From G963665085 sp963665085 (lineage in GTDB: Bacteria; Bacteroidota; Bacteroidia; Bacteroidales; JAAAOM01), in the NCBI GenBank assembly GCA_963665085.2, contig CAXXXS010000001.1, forward strand, positions 4,898,001 to 4,962,000: 64,000 nt of DNA. The letters are read 5' to 3'. Each line of letters opens with the position of its first letter. Position 1 is the first letter of the stretch. Both the position numbers and the translations under genes were made by a program. The notes under the pieces are model-generated. The model saw only the letters and a program-made list of their open reading frames with translations, was not told the origin of the DNA and did not search any database. Shown one piece after another: positions 44,910 through 52,754 of this stretch.

Positions 44910-45512
44910 ATGAAAGAGAAGTTAAAAGCATTTATCGATAAACAAAAAAACAAGAAACCGATAACGCTTGTATCAGATATTCTATTTGTAATTTTATTTG
45001 TCTTGCTTTTAATTCCTTCAACACGTAAAGAAATAAAATTTTTTGTTTCGAAAATCACAATGTCACAGCCCAAAACAATTTCCGGGAGCAATAATATTCT
45101 TTCAGATGAAGAACTTTCTTTTACATTCAGAACAGAGAATGGGGAAGAGACAGACCTTTCAGGATATAAAGATTCTGTTATTTTTTTAAATTTCTGGGCA
45201 ACCTGGTGTCCTCCTTGCAGGGCAGAGATGCCGTCTATTCAAAAATTTTATAATGAATTTGGGGATAAAATAGCATTTATCCTGGTATCCAACGAAACTT
45301 CTTCAACAATAAATAATTATCTAAAAGAGAACAACTTTGATTTACCAATATCATCACCACTCATGGCTCCACAAGGAAGGCTTTACAGTAGTACAATTCC
45401 AACATCCTTTTTAATAGGAAAGAAAGGCGAATTGTTAATGTCAAAAAAAGGGGCTGCTAGATGGGATAGTGATAATGTCAGAAATATAATTAATAATCAA
45501 TTAAATAATTAA
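44910..45512 (+). CDS. TlpA/ResA-type membrane-anchored thioredoxin
   Basis: The 200-residue protein has one N-terminal transmembrane helix (about 20-40, LVSDILFVILFVLLLIP). The periplasmic thioredoxin fold has redox motif FWATWCPPCRAEMPS (C-P-P-C) and a cis-Pro loop STIPTSFLI. It should reduce disulfides of exported proteins, for example in cytochrome maturation. It lies 5 bp after comB and 2 bp before the Dabb gene, so co-transcription is nearly certain, though the functional link is not obvious. Confidence 0.9.
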   Translation: MKEKLKAFIDKQKNKKPITLVSDILFVILFVLLLIPSTRKEIKFFVSKITMSQPKTISGSNNILSDEELSFTFRTENGEETDLSGYKDSVIFLNFWATWCPPCRAEMPSIQKFYNEFGDKIAFILVSNETSSTINNYLKENNFDLPISSPLMAPQGRLYSSTIPTSFLIGKKGELLMSKKGAARWDSDNVRNIINNQLNN

Positions 45513-45514
45513 CC

Positions 45515-45817
45515 ATGATTAAGCATATCGTAATTTGGAGGATTAAGGGGGAAAATGACGAAGAAAGGGCTAAAAACATAACTTTTGTAAAAGATAAGCT
45601 TCTTGAAATGCCTGAAAATATTGATTTAATAAAAGACATTCGGGTAATTGAAAATGCTATGGGCACACCAAGCAATAACCATGACTTAATGCTTGAAGTT
45701 AAATTTAATAATACAAGTGAGCTAATGGTATATCAATCACATCCTTATCATTTAGATGTGGTGTCTCAGATAAAACCTTTTCTTGCTGATAGGGCTGCAA
45801 TTGGAATAGAAATCTAA
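45515..45817 (+). CDS. Dabb (stress-responsive alpha/beta barrel) domain protein
   Basis: The 100-residue protein has the Dabb pattern: MIKHIVIWRIKG at the start with the conserved H, a central amphipathic helix (FVKDKLLEMPENI), NNHDLMLEVKFNN, and the Y-Q-S-H-P-Y-H-L-D-V-V motif near the end. Members form dimeric ferredoxin-like barrels and are usually of unknown or minor enzymatic function. It is third in the comB cluster. Confidence 0.85.
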   Translation: MIKHIVIWRIKGENDEERAKNITFVKDKLLEMPENIDLIKDIRVIENAMGTPSNNHDLMLEVKFNNTSELMVYQSHPYHLDVVSQIKPFLADRAAIGIEI

Positions 45818-45925
45818 TATCCGTTCTATTTAAATAGCATTTAAGGAAGCCTTAACATATTTTTTTATATTTTAAATTATTGCCTATTTTTACGGCGATG
45901 TTATGATTTTTATCAGTTTTTTTTT

Positions 45926-46222
45926 ATGATTGCTCCAGAAAAATGTGAAACACTTAGCGAAGTAAGAGACGCCATTGATGCATTGGATAAACAGATTATC
46001 GAATTACTTGGTAAGCGTTTTGATTATGTAAAAATGGTCCCCAAATTTAAAATAAATACAGAAGAAAGTATTGTAGCAAAACCTAGATACGATCTTGTAT
46101 TAAAAAGCAGGATGGAACTTGCTGAAAAGAATGGGTTGGATCCTGATATAATAGGAAAGGTGTATAAAGATCTTCTTGATTATTTTATAAACGAACAAAA
46201 ACGAATAATTAATACGCAATAA
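45926..46222 (+). CDS. Chorismate mutase type II / isochorismate pyruvate-lyase-like protein
   Basis: The 98-residue all-helical protein matches the AroQ/PchB fold. It has LSEVRDAIDALDKQIIELL with the active-site Arg, KRFDYVKMVPKFK with the Arg and Lys, AEKNGLDPDIIGKVY, and the C-terminal YFINEQKR. The AEKNGLD and FINEQ segments are closer to PchB (isochorismate to salicylate plus pyruvate) than to E. coli PheA-type mutases, but the activity cannot be settled by eye. It is 8 bp upstream of the aldolase gene, indicating a joint pathway. Confidence 0.8.
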   Translation: MIAPEKCETLSEVRDAIDALDKQIIELLGKRFDYVKMVPKFKINTEESIVAKPRYDLVLKSRMELAEKNGLDPDIIGKVYKDLLDYFINEQKRIINTQ

Positions 46223-46230
46223 CTCTAATT

Positions 46231-47181
46231 ATGTTTAAAGAGAATGTAAAAGTAATGGATTGCACTGTTCGCGATGGTGGATTGATGAATAAATGGCAAT
46301 TCTCAGATAAGTTTGTTAAATCTGTATATGATTCTTGTGTTGAAGCAGGAATTGATTATATGGAAATAGGTTATCTCAGCAGTGAAAGTGCATTTGATAG
46401 AAAAGAAGTTGGTCCCTGGAAATTTTGTGAGCAAAAAGATTTAAAACGAGTTGTTGGTAATAACGAAACGCAGACAAAGCTATCTGCAATGGCTGATATT
46501 GGAAGGATAGATTTTGATGATATTCCAATGGCTGCTGATAGTGTGTTAGATATGGTGAGGGTTGCCTGTTATGCACATCAGGTTGATAAAGCTGTTAAGT
46601 TAGCTCATCATTGTATGGATAAAGGCTATGAGGTAACTATTAATTTGATGGCCGTGTCTAAAGTAAACGAACGAGATTTACAAGAAGCCCTCGATGATAT
46701 TGCAAAATCAAGAGTGCCAATATTTTATTTGGTAGATAGTTTTGGTAGCTTCTATCATGAAAATATTGTACACCTAATGAAAAAGTACAAAGAAGCGTTG
46801 CCAGGAAAAGAAATAGGAATTCATGCACATAATAATATGCAGTTAGCAATGGCTAATACCATTACTTCTGTTATGGAAGGTGCAACATATTTAGATGCAA
46901 CGTTATTAGGTATGGGTAGAGGGGCTGGTAATTGTCCGATTGAGATTTTAATTGCATTTTTGAAAAATCCTAAATATAGATTATTACCACTGCTTAGGGC
47001 CATTCAAGAAGAAGTATTGCCAATGCAACAAAATATTGATTGGGGGTATCATGTACCTTATCTAATAACAGGGGCAATGAATGAACATCCAAGAAGTGCT
47101 ATGGCATGGATGGATTCAGAAGAGAAAAATGATTTCGTTAAGTTCATGAAAAAAATGCATGACTACGAACTTTTAGAATAA
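46231..47181 (+). CDS. DRE-TIM aldolase (HMG-CoA-lyase-like)
   Basis: The 316-residue TIM barrel starts VKVMDCTVRDGGLMN, equivalent to the D-x-T-x-R-D-G metal and catalytic loop of DRE-TIM metallolyases. It has IGIHAHNNMQLAMANT with the two metal-binding histidines, and DATLLGMGRGAGNCPIE. Relatives include 4-hydroxy-2-oxovalerate aldolase and HMG-CoA lyase; homologues in Bacteroidota are usually annotated only as aldolase. The length is close to the family norm. It is coupled to the chorismate-mutase-like gene, suggesting action on a chorismate- or pyruvate-derived product (inference). Confidence 0.85.
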   Translation: MFKENVKVMDCTVRDGGLMNKWQFSDKFVKSVYDSCVEAGIDYMEIGYLSSESAFDRKEVGPWKFCEQKDLKRVVGNNETQTKLSAMADIGRIDFDDIPMAADSVLDMVRVACYAHQVDKAVKLAHHCMDKGYEVTINLMAVSKVNERDLQEALDDIAKSRVPIFYLVDSFGSFYHENIVHLMKKYKEALPGKEIGIHAHNNMQLAMANTITSVMEGATYLDATLLGMGRGAGNCPIEILIAFLKNPKYRLLPLLRAIQEEVLPMQQNIDWGYHVPYLITGAMNEHPRSAMAWMDSEEKNDFVKFMKKMHDYELLE

Positions 47182-47212
47182 CCTAAAACTATGATTTCTA
47201 ACCACTAATTTT

Positions 47213-47253
47213 AGCAGGCCAGGATTATAACTAATTCTGGCCTGTTATTTTTT
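47213..47253. terminator. Bidirectional terminator between the aldolase and HAD genes
   Basis: CAGGCCAG (47215-47222) and CTGGCCTG (47237-47244) form an 8-bp GC-rich stem with a 14-nt loop; TTATTTTTT follows on the plus side. It overlaps the last codons of the minus-strand HAD gene and serves the plus-strand operon. Confidence 0.75.
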
Positions 47254-47881
47254 CTACTGTTACCTGAGAATAGTCGTTTATAATAAATTCTGCCTTATTA
47301 AGTAGTTTAACATCAACAGTGGTATTTAAACCAATAACTTTCATTCCTGCCCTGTTTGCTGCTTCAACACCAAACACAGAATCTTCAAAAACAACACATT
47401 CAGAAGGCGCTACACCTAGTTTCTCTGCGCATACAAGAAAAATCTCAGGATCAGGTTTTCCTTTTGATACATAACTCTCATCTATTACCTGGTGAAAATA
47501 ATGTTGGATATGTGTTTTCGAAAGGACAAAGTCAACATTATCTCTGTTTGCAGAAGTGGCAACAGCAAGCATTATGTGTTTATTTTGCAGTTGATTAAGT
47601 AAATTAATCAATCCGTTAATAGGTTTTATTTCAGAAGCATAGATTTCTCTGTAAATAGTTTCTTTTTCATTCGCATATCTTTCTATTTCTTCTTTACTAA
47701 ATTCTTTTTCAAAAAAATATGGGATTAAAAAATCATTTGTCTGGCCAAACAGACCATCCAATTCTGTATATTTCGTAAGGTTATATTTTGTGCAAAAAAT
47801 TTTCCATGCCTCACGGTGGAAAGGAGAATTGTCTACCAATGTCCCATCCATATCGAATATGACTGCTTTTATTGTACTCAC
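47231..47881 (-). CDS. HAD-superfamily hydrolase, beta-phosphoglucomutase-like
   Basis: The 216-residue protein has HAD motif I VIFDMDGTLVDNSPFH, motif II AVATSANRDN, motif III Lys in SKGKPDPEIF and motif IV VVFEDSVFGVEAANRAGM. The DMDGT-x-V-D-N and helical cap place it in the beta-phosphoglucomutase/phosphatase subgroup. Substrate is undefined (sugar phosphate or phosphoglycolate-like). The start used is GTG at 47881. The gene lies 34 bp downstream of the amidotransferase gene on the same strand. Confidence 0.88.
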   Translation of the reverse strand: MSTIKAVIFDMDGTLVDNSPFHREAWKIFCTKYNLTKYTELDGLFGQTNDFLIPYFFEKEFSKEEIERYANEKETIYREIYASEIKPINGLINLLNQLQNKHIMLAVATSANRDNVDFVLSKTHIQHYFHQVIDESYVSKGKPDPEIFLVCAEKLGVAPSECVVFEDSVFGVEAANRAGMKVIGLNTTVDVKLLNKAEFIINDYSQVTVEKITGQN

Positions 47882-47915
47882 TTAAGTAAAAATATAGTTA
47901 AAATTACAAATCAGG

Positions 47916-48635
47916 TTAACTGTTTGCTTTAAGAATAGCTTCCAGAAGACTTATCATTGCCTTATTATTTTCCTCAATGTAACCAAAATGGGTACTTGCT
48001 TCTTCTTTCTTCTGCATATACGGTTCTTCTTCTAAATCATAATCAGATAAGTAAAATGGCCATAGGTTTTCATACATTTCAAGAATAGCTTCTTTGTTTA
48101 ATTCAATATGAAATTGAAGGCCGAATACTCTTTTTTCGTATTCAAATGCCTGGTAATTTGTACCTTCTGAATATGCTAAATGTTCCGCTTCGTATGGAAG
48201 ATCGAAGGTTTGTTTATGCCAATGAAAGGCATGCAACCCGACTGGAAATATTTGGGTAAATTCATTCTTTTTTGTTTCTAAAGGAGGATAGATAGAGTAA
48301 AAACCAACCTCTTCATTTTCTTGTTGATAAACTTTCGCACCTAAATGAGAAGCAATAAGTTGAGCTCCTAAACAGATTCCAAGAACAATTTTGCCTTTTT
48401 TTATTGCATTACCAATAAACTTTTTTTCTTGTTTAATCCAGGGATATCTTTTTTCGCTATCAACATTCATTCGTCCCCCCATTATAATCAACCAGTCAAT
48501 ATCATTGATATTAGGGAAATTATAATCAGGATCAAACATTTTTGTAGTAGTTAACTCAAAACCTTTTTCGTTGATCCAATCTTCGATACAATATAGTTTT
48601 TCAAAAGTTTCGTGTTGTATGCAATGAATTCTCAT
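47916..48635 (-). CDS. Class I glutamine amidotransferase-like protein (GMP-synthase-like)
   Basis: The 239-residue protein has the triad: Cys in IVLGICLGAQLIASHLG, and His/Glu in VFGLQFHIELN. The oxyanion-type MGGRMNVDSEKRYPW region fits the small stand-alone GuaA-like amidotransferases (YfeJ type), which may hydrolyse gamma-glutamyl compounds. No synthetase partner is present nearby, so a true ammonia-channelling role is unlikely. It is followed closely by the HAD gene. Confidence 0.85.
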   Translation of the reverse strand: MRIHCIQHETFEKLYCIEDWINEKGFELTTTKMFDPDYNFPNINDIDWLIIMGGRMNVDSEKRYPWIKQEKKFIGNAIKKGKIVLGICLGAQLIASHLGAKVYQQENEEVGFYSIYPPLETKKNEFTQIFPVGLHAFHWHKQTFDLPYEAEHLAYSEGTNYQAFEYEKRVFGLQFHIELNKEAILEMYENLWPFYLSDYDLEEEPYMQKKEEASTHFGYIEENNKAMISLLEAILKANS

Positions 48636-48823
48636 AGGATTGAAGTTTACTGATTCTTTTAAGTGTTGAAAAGTAATAAAAATCGAGTAAATATTTTCTT
48701 ATTCAATATTAATTATTCTTAATTTTCTAAACGTTATATTAATGGTTTGTTTTTAAAATTATTGATTATGAGGTTTTTAGGTGATTAAAATTCAGATAAT
48801 AAAAAAGAAAATTTTTATAAAAA

Positions 48824-49519
48824 TCAGGCCGTAAATTTATATCCAACACCCTTTACAGTTTTTATATATTTATCTCCAAGTTTTTCTCTTAGTTTTCTTA
48901 CATGAACATCAATCGTTCTATCGCCAACAATAATATTATCGCCCCAAACAGATTGAAATATTTCATCTCTGCTAAATACTTTCTCTGGTTTTGATATAAG
49001 AAGATTAAGTAATTCAAATTCTTTCTTTGGTAATGTTAATTCATTTCCATCAATAATTACTAAAAATCGTTCATGATCAATTTTCAAATCAGCAATTTCT
49101 AATACTTTACTGTCATTGGTTGCTTCGGAGGAATTGTTACTGTATCGTTTTAATAAGGCTTTAATTCTACTAATTAATACTTTTGGTTTTATTGGTTTTG
49201 AAATATAATCATCGCCTCCTGCTTCAAATCCGGCAATTTGGGAGTAATCTTCATATCGGGCAGTAAGAAATGCAATAATTGTGTTGTCCATCTTTGGCAA
49301 AGCCCTAAGTTCCTCACAAGTCTCAATCCCGTCCATTTCTGGCATCATAACATCCAGTAGAATTAAGTGGGGTTCTACTTTCTTGGCTAGTTCAATACCG
49401 TCTTTACCGTTTTGTGCTGTATAGATTTTAAAACCTTTTTTAGATAAATTGTAACTGATAAATTCCAGTATATCTGGCTCATCATCAACAAGTAATATTC
49501 TGTATTTACTAAAATCCAT
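48824..49519 (-). CDS. OmpR/PhoB-family response regulator
   Basis: The 231-residue protein has a receiver domain (1-120; acidic pocket in LLVDDEPDI, phospho-Asp in LILLDVMMPEMDG, Lys in YISKPIKP) and a C-terminal winged helix (about 135-231). The latter contains LTLPKKEFELLNLLISKPEKV, DEIFQSVWG and RTIDVHVRKLREKLG, the recognition helix. No histidine kinase is beside it. It is divergent from the TonB receptor and T9SS protein, whose 313-bp upstream region carries an 11-bp-spaced direct repeat suited to this type of regulator. Confidence 0.9.
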   Translation of the reverse strand: MDFSKYRILLVDDEPDILEFISYNLSKKGFKIYTAQNGKDGIELAKKVEPHLILLDVMMPEMDGIETCEELRALPKMDNTIIAFLTARYEDYSQIAGFEAGGDDYISKPIKPKVLISRIKALLKRYSNNSSEATNDSKVLEIADLKIDHERFLVIIDGNELTLPKKEFELLNLLISKPEKVFSRDEIFQSVWGDNIIVGDRTIDVHVRKLREKLGDKYIKTVKGVGYKFTA

Positions 49520-49730
49520 GGTTATTAATTAGCTGCCAAATATAGTCTATACTAGTTTAATTTTAAAAAAATATTAATTATTTCTTAAGCTTTTTAACAG
49601 AAGAACTATTACTAGTATACTAAAGGCTATGATATGCTAAGGCCAATAAAATCCAATTAATTAGCTCAAAAATCTCAACAAAAACAGAAGGGTTAAAAAA
49701 TGAGGAAACATTAAATTAACACACATCATT

Positions 49731-49747
49731 TTTACAGAAAATTAACA
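49731..49747 (+). promoter_or_regulatory. Candidate OmpR/PhoB-type direct repeat upstream of the TonB receptor gene
   Basis: TTTACA (49731-49736) and TTAACA (49742-49747) are spaced by exactly 11 bp, the helical repeat bound by tandem winged-helix monomers. Another TTAACA lies at 49716-49721, 15 bp upstream. They lie between the divergent response regulator and the receptor gene. Confidence 0.35.
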
Positions 49748-49790
49748 GAATAATAATGCCTTAGCTTCCTTCATAAACAACAAAGAATCT

Positions 49791-49798
49791 TATACTTG
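49791..49798 (+). promoter_or_regulatory. -7 element of the TonB receptor gene
   Basis: TATACTTG matches TAnnTTTG at seven of eight positions, giving a start near 49805 and a ~29-nt leader. No -33 TTG is seen, which would fit an activator-dependent promoter. The remaining ~270 bp of this intergenic region shows no gene. Confidence 0.4.
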
Positions 49799-49833
49799 CC
49801 GGAGTTTTTTAAATCTTATTTATTTAAAATTTT

Positions 49834-52659
49834 ATGAAAAGTTTTTTATTGTCGATGTTCTTGGTTTTTGTAAGTATTGTTTCTTTTTCCCAATCAGGAG
49901 TTGTGAGGGGAAAAATTATTGATGCTCAATCAGGAGAAGCATTAATAGGGGCAACAGTTGTTGTTGCAGGAACTACTAACGGAACAATTACAGATTTCGA
50001 TGGAAATTATAATTTAAAGCTTGATGCTGGTACTTATAATATATCTGTTTCATATGTCTCATATGAAACACAAACTTTTGAAGGAGTAGAAATTAAAGCT
50101 GGCGATGTTACAATTGTTAATGCCAACCTGGGAGAGGCAACTACTGCCTTGGAGGAGGTTGTGGTAACAGCACGTTCAAGACAACGAACTGAGACTGCAA
50201 TACAGGTAATGCAGCGAAAATCTGCTGTTGTTATGGATGGAATTTCTTCTCAACAAATTTCAAAATTAGGCGATTCAGATGCAGCAGGGGCTTTGAAACG
50301 GGTGACCGGGGTTTCTGTTGAAGGTGGAAAATATGTTTATGTTAGGGGCTTAAGTGATAGATACAGCAAGATAACATTGAATGGAGCTGAGATTCCCGGA
50401 CTTGATCCAAATAGGAATACTGTACAGATGGACTTATTCCCTAGTAATGTTATCGAAAACATGGTTGTACATAAAACTTTTTCTCCCGATCTACCAGGAA
50501 GCTCAACAGGAGGACATATTGATATTATAACAAAAGATTTTCCAGAGAAATTTACATTTCAATTCTCATCATCTTTTGGATACAATAAAAAATCTAATCT
50601 AAATGATAATTTCCTGACTTCCCCGGGTGGAGATAAAGATTGGTTAGGTTACGATGATGGTACAAGAAAAGATCGCCCGGAAATACCTGAAGGTGGGTTA
50701 CCTTCTATTTATGCTGCTAATGACTCTTTAATAACTCAATTTGGAGAACAGTTTAATAAAAACTTTTCTCAGATCAGGGAGCAAAAACCAATAAACCAAA
50801 CCTATTCTTTATCAGTTGGTAATCAGGTTGACTTTTTAGGTAAACAACTCGGATTTATTTTAGCTGGTAGTTATGATAGGGACTATACTTATTATGGTGA
50901 GGGAACATACAATCAATTTAAAAATGCGATTGATGCTGAAAACATCAGCCCATATTGGCTATTAGCTGATGATAATGGACAAGAAAATGTAATATGGTCG
51001 GGTTTAGTTAACCTGTCATATAAGCTATCGAACTACAACAAGATTGGTTTTAATTTCATGAAAAATCAGAGTGGAACAAGCAATACCCGCTATAGTAGAG
51101 GTAGTCAGCCAGAAGAAGATAGATTAATTGAGAATAGAACATATGCTTACCTGGAAAGAGGTTTAACATCTTATCAGTTAAAGGGAGAACATGTTTTACC
51201 AGGTTTAAATAATGCAAAAATTGAATGGTTATCTTCTTATACACTTTCAATTCAAAACGAACCAGACTTACGATTCTTCTATAACGATTACACGGTAGAT
51301 TCTGAAACTGGTGAAATTACCGGATATTCAGTTAGAACAAACAGAGAATCAAAAAGATTCTTCAGAGAAATGGATGAGAGTAATTTCGATAACCATCTTG
51401 ATATGACGTTTCCGTTTGATTTCAATGGACAAAAATCAAGTTTTAAAATGGGGGGTGCATATCTTAAAAAATCAAGAAATTCTGATGAAGTGGTATTTAC
51501 CATTTCTGCAAATAATGAGATCGATTTTAATGGAGATCCACTTGATTTTTTGAAGGATGAAAATATTTACAATCAGGATAATAAGTGGACAGGACAATAT
51601 TACTACTACAAACATAGTGATTTAACCGATTTAATAAATAGTTATAAGGCAACTCAAAAAGTATTGGGTGCCTATGCCATGTTTGATATGAAATTTACAG
51701 ATAAGTTAAGGGCTGTACTTGGAGTTAGACTTGAAGACAATGAGATTAATACGAATAATAAAGTTGATACCTTAAATTATCGTGTTGATAAATACAAAGA
51801 AGGAACAATAAATGAAACAGAGATTTTACCAGCTTTAAATATTACATATTCAGTTATTGAAGAAATGAATTTCCGTTTCTCATTTTCGAAAACAGTAGCC
51901 CGCCCTTCATTTAGGGAGATTGCACCTTATGCATCGTACGATCATAAATCTGGTTTTAGAACAATTGGTAATAACGATTCATTAAGAAGTAGTTTGGTAA
52001 CTAACCTGGATTTTAGGTGGGAATACTTTTTTGCTCCTGGAGAAATGATATCAATAAGTACTTTCTACAAATACTTTGAAAACCCAATTGAATTAATTGA
52101 TAATCCGGATGCTGCAAACAAAGAAGTTTCATATATAAATGGACAAAATTCAGATTTGTATGGTTTTGAAATTGAAGCACGTAAAAAGCTTGCATTTGTT
52201 GACTTTTTAAAAGATTTTTCCCTCGGGGCTAATTATTCATATATTAAGTCGGTTGTAAAAGAAACAGATGCTTTTTTGGAAGCAGCAAGGGCAAATGTGC
52301 CTGAATACCCTGCTGAACGCGAAATGTTTGGACAATCACCTTATCTGGTTAATGCATTTATTAGCTATAGCAACGAAAATATAGGACTTTCTTCGAACCT
52401 TAGTTATAATGTGGCAGGAGAGAAAATAATTATCCTAAATAAAACTGGGGTGCCTAATATTTATGAGATGCCATATTCTTTAATGAATTTTAACATATCA
52501 AAAACTTTTGCGGAAAATATTACAATTAAATTTTCTGCGAAAAATCTGTTGAATTCAGTTCATGAGCAATTATATAAAAGTGATAAGATAGAGGAGGTAT
52601 TTAGAAGGTATTCATATGGGAGGGATTTCTCTTTAAGCCTTACTTACCTTATTAAATAA
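49834..52659 (+). CDS. TonB-dependent outer-membrane receptor with carboxypeptidase-regulatory-like N-terminal domain
   Basis: The 941-residue protein has a signal peptide (first ~19 residues) and a CarboxypepD_reg-like beta-sandwich (about 22-105: VVRGKIIDAQSGEALIGATV, ISVSYVSYETQ). A plug follows (about 125-225: GALKRVTGVSVEGG, YVYVRGLSDRYSKITLNG, GGHIDIITKD), then a ~700-residue 22-strand-type barrel ending FSLSLTYLIK. It should import a ligand with TonB energy. It lacks a SusD partner, so it is not a canonical polysaccharide system. The secreted T9SS protein follows by 95 bp and probably works with it at the surface. The ligand is unknown; phosphate or an organic phosphate is one guess from the PhoB-like neighbour. 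Confidence 0.9.
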   Translation: MKSFLLSMFLVFVSIVSFSQSGVVRGKIIDAQSGEALIGATVVVAGTTNGTITDFDGNYNLKLDAGTYNISVSYVSYETQTFEGVEIKAGDVTIVNANLGEATTALEEVVVTARSRQRTETAIQVMQRKSAVVMDGISSQQISKLGDSDAAGALKRVTGVSVEGGKYVYVRGLSDRYSKITLNGAEIPGLDPNRNTVQMDLFPSNVIENMVVHKTFSPDLPGSSTGGHIDIITKDFPEKFTFQFSSSFGYNKKSNLNDNFLTSPGGDKDWLGYDDGTRKDRPEIPEGGLPSIYAANDSLITQFGEQFNKNFSQIREQKPINQTYSLSVGNQVDFLGKQLGFILAGSYDRDYTYYGEGTYNQFKNAIDAENISPYWLLADDNGQENVIWSGLVNLSYKLSNYNKIGFNFMKNQSGTSNTRYSRGSQPEEDRLIENRTYAYLERGLTSYQLKGEHVLPGLNNAKIEWLSSYTLSIQNEPDLRFFYNDYTVDSETGEITGYSVRTNRESKRFFREMDESNFDNHLDMTFPFDFNGQKSSFKMGGAYLKKSRNSDEVVFTISANNEIDFNGDPLDFLKDENIYNQDNKWTGQYYYYKHSDLTDLINSYKATQKVLGAYAMFDMKFTDKLRAVLGVRLEDNEINTNNKVDTLNYRVDKYKEGTINETEILPALNITYSVIEEMNFRFSFSKTVARPSFREIAPYASYDHKSGFRTIGNNDSLRSSLVTNLDFRWEYFFAPGEMISISTFYKYFENPIELIDNPDAANKEVSYINGQNSDLYGFEIEARKKLAFVDFLKDFSLGANYSYIKSVVKETDAFLEAARANVPEYPAEREMFGQSPYLVNAFISYSNENIGLSSNLSYNVAGEKIIILNKTGVPNIYEMPYSLMNFNISKTFAENITIKFSAKNLLNSVHEQLYKSDKIEEVFRRYSYGRDFSLSLTYLIK

Positions 52660-52754
52660 TATAATAATACAGGTTTAAGATTTGATTAACATTCGTTATC
52701 TAATTTCCCGTCGTGAAACCTATTGTATAATATAATTAATTCATTATTTCTATT

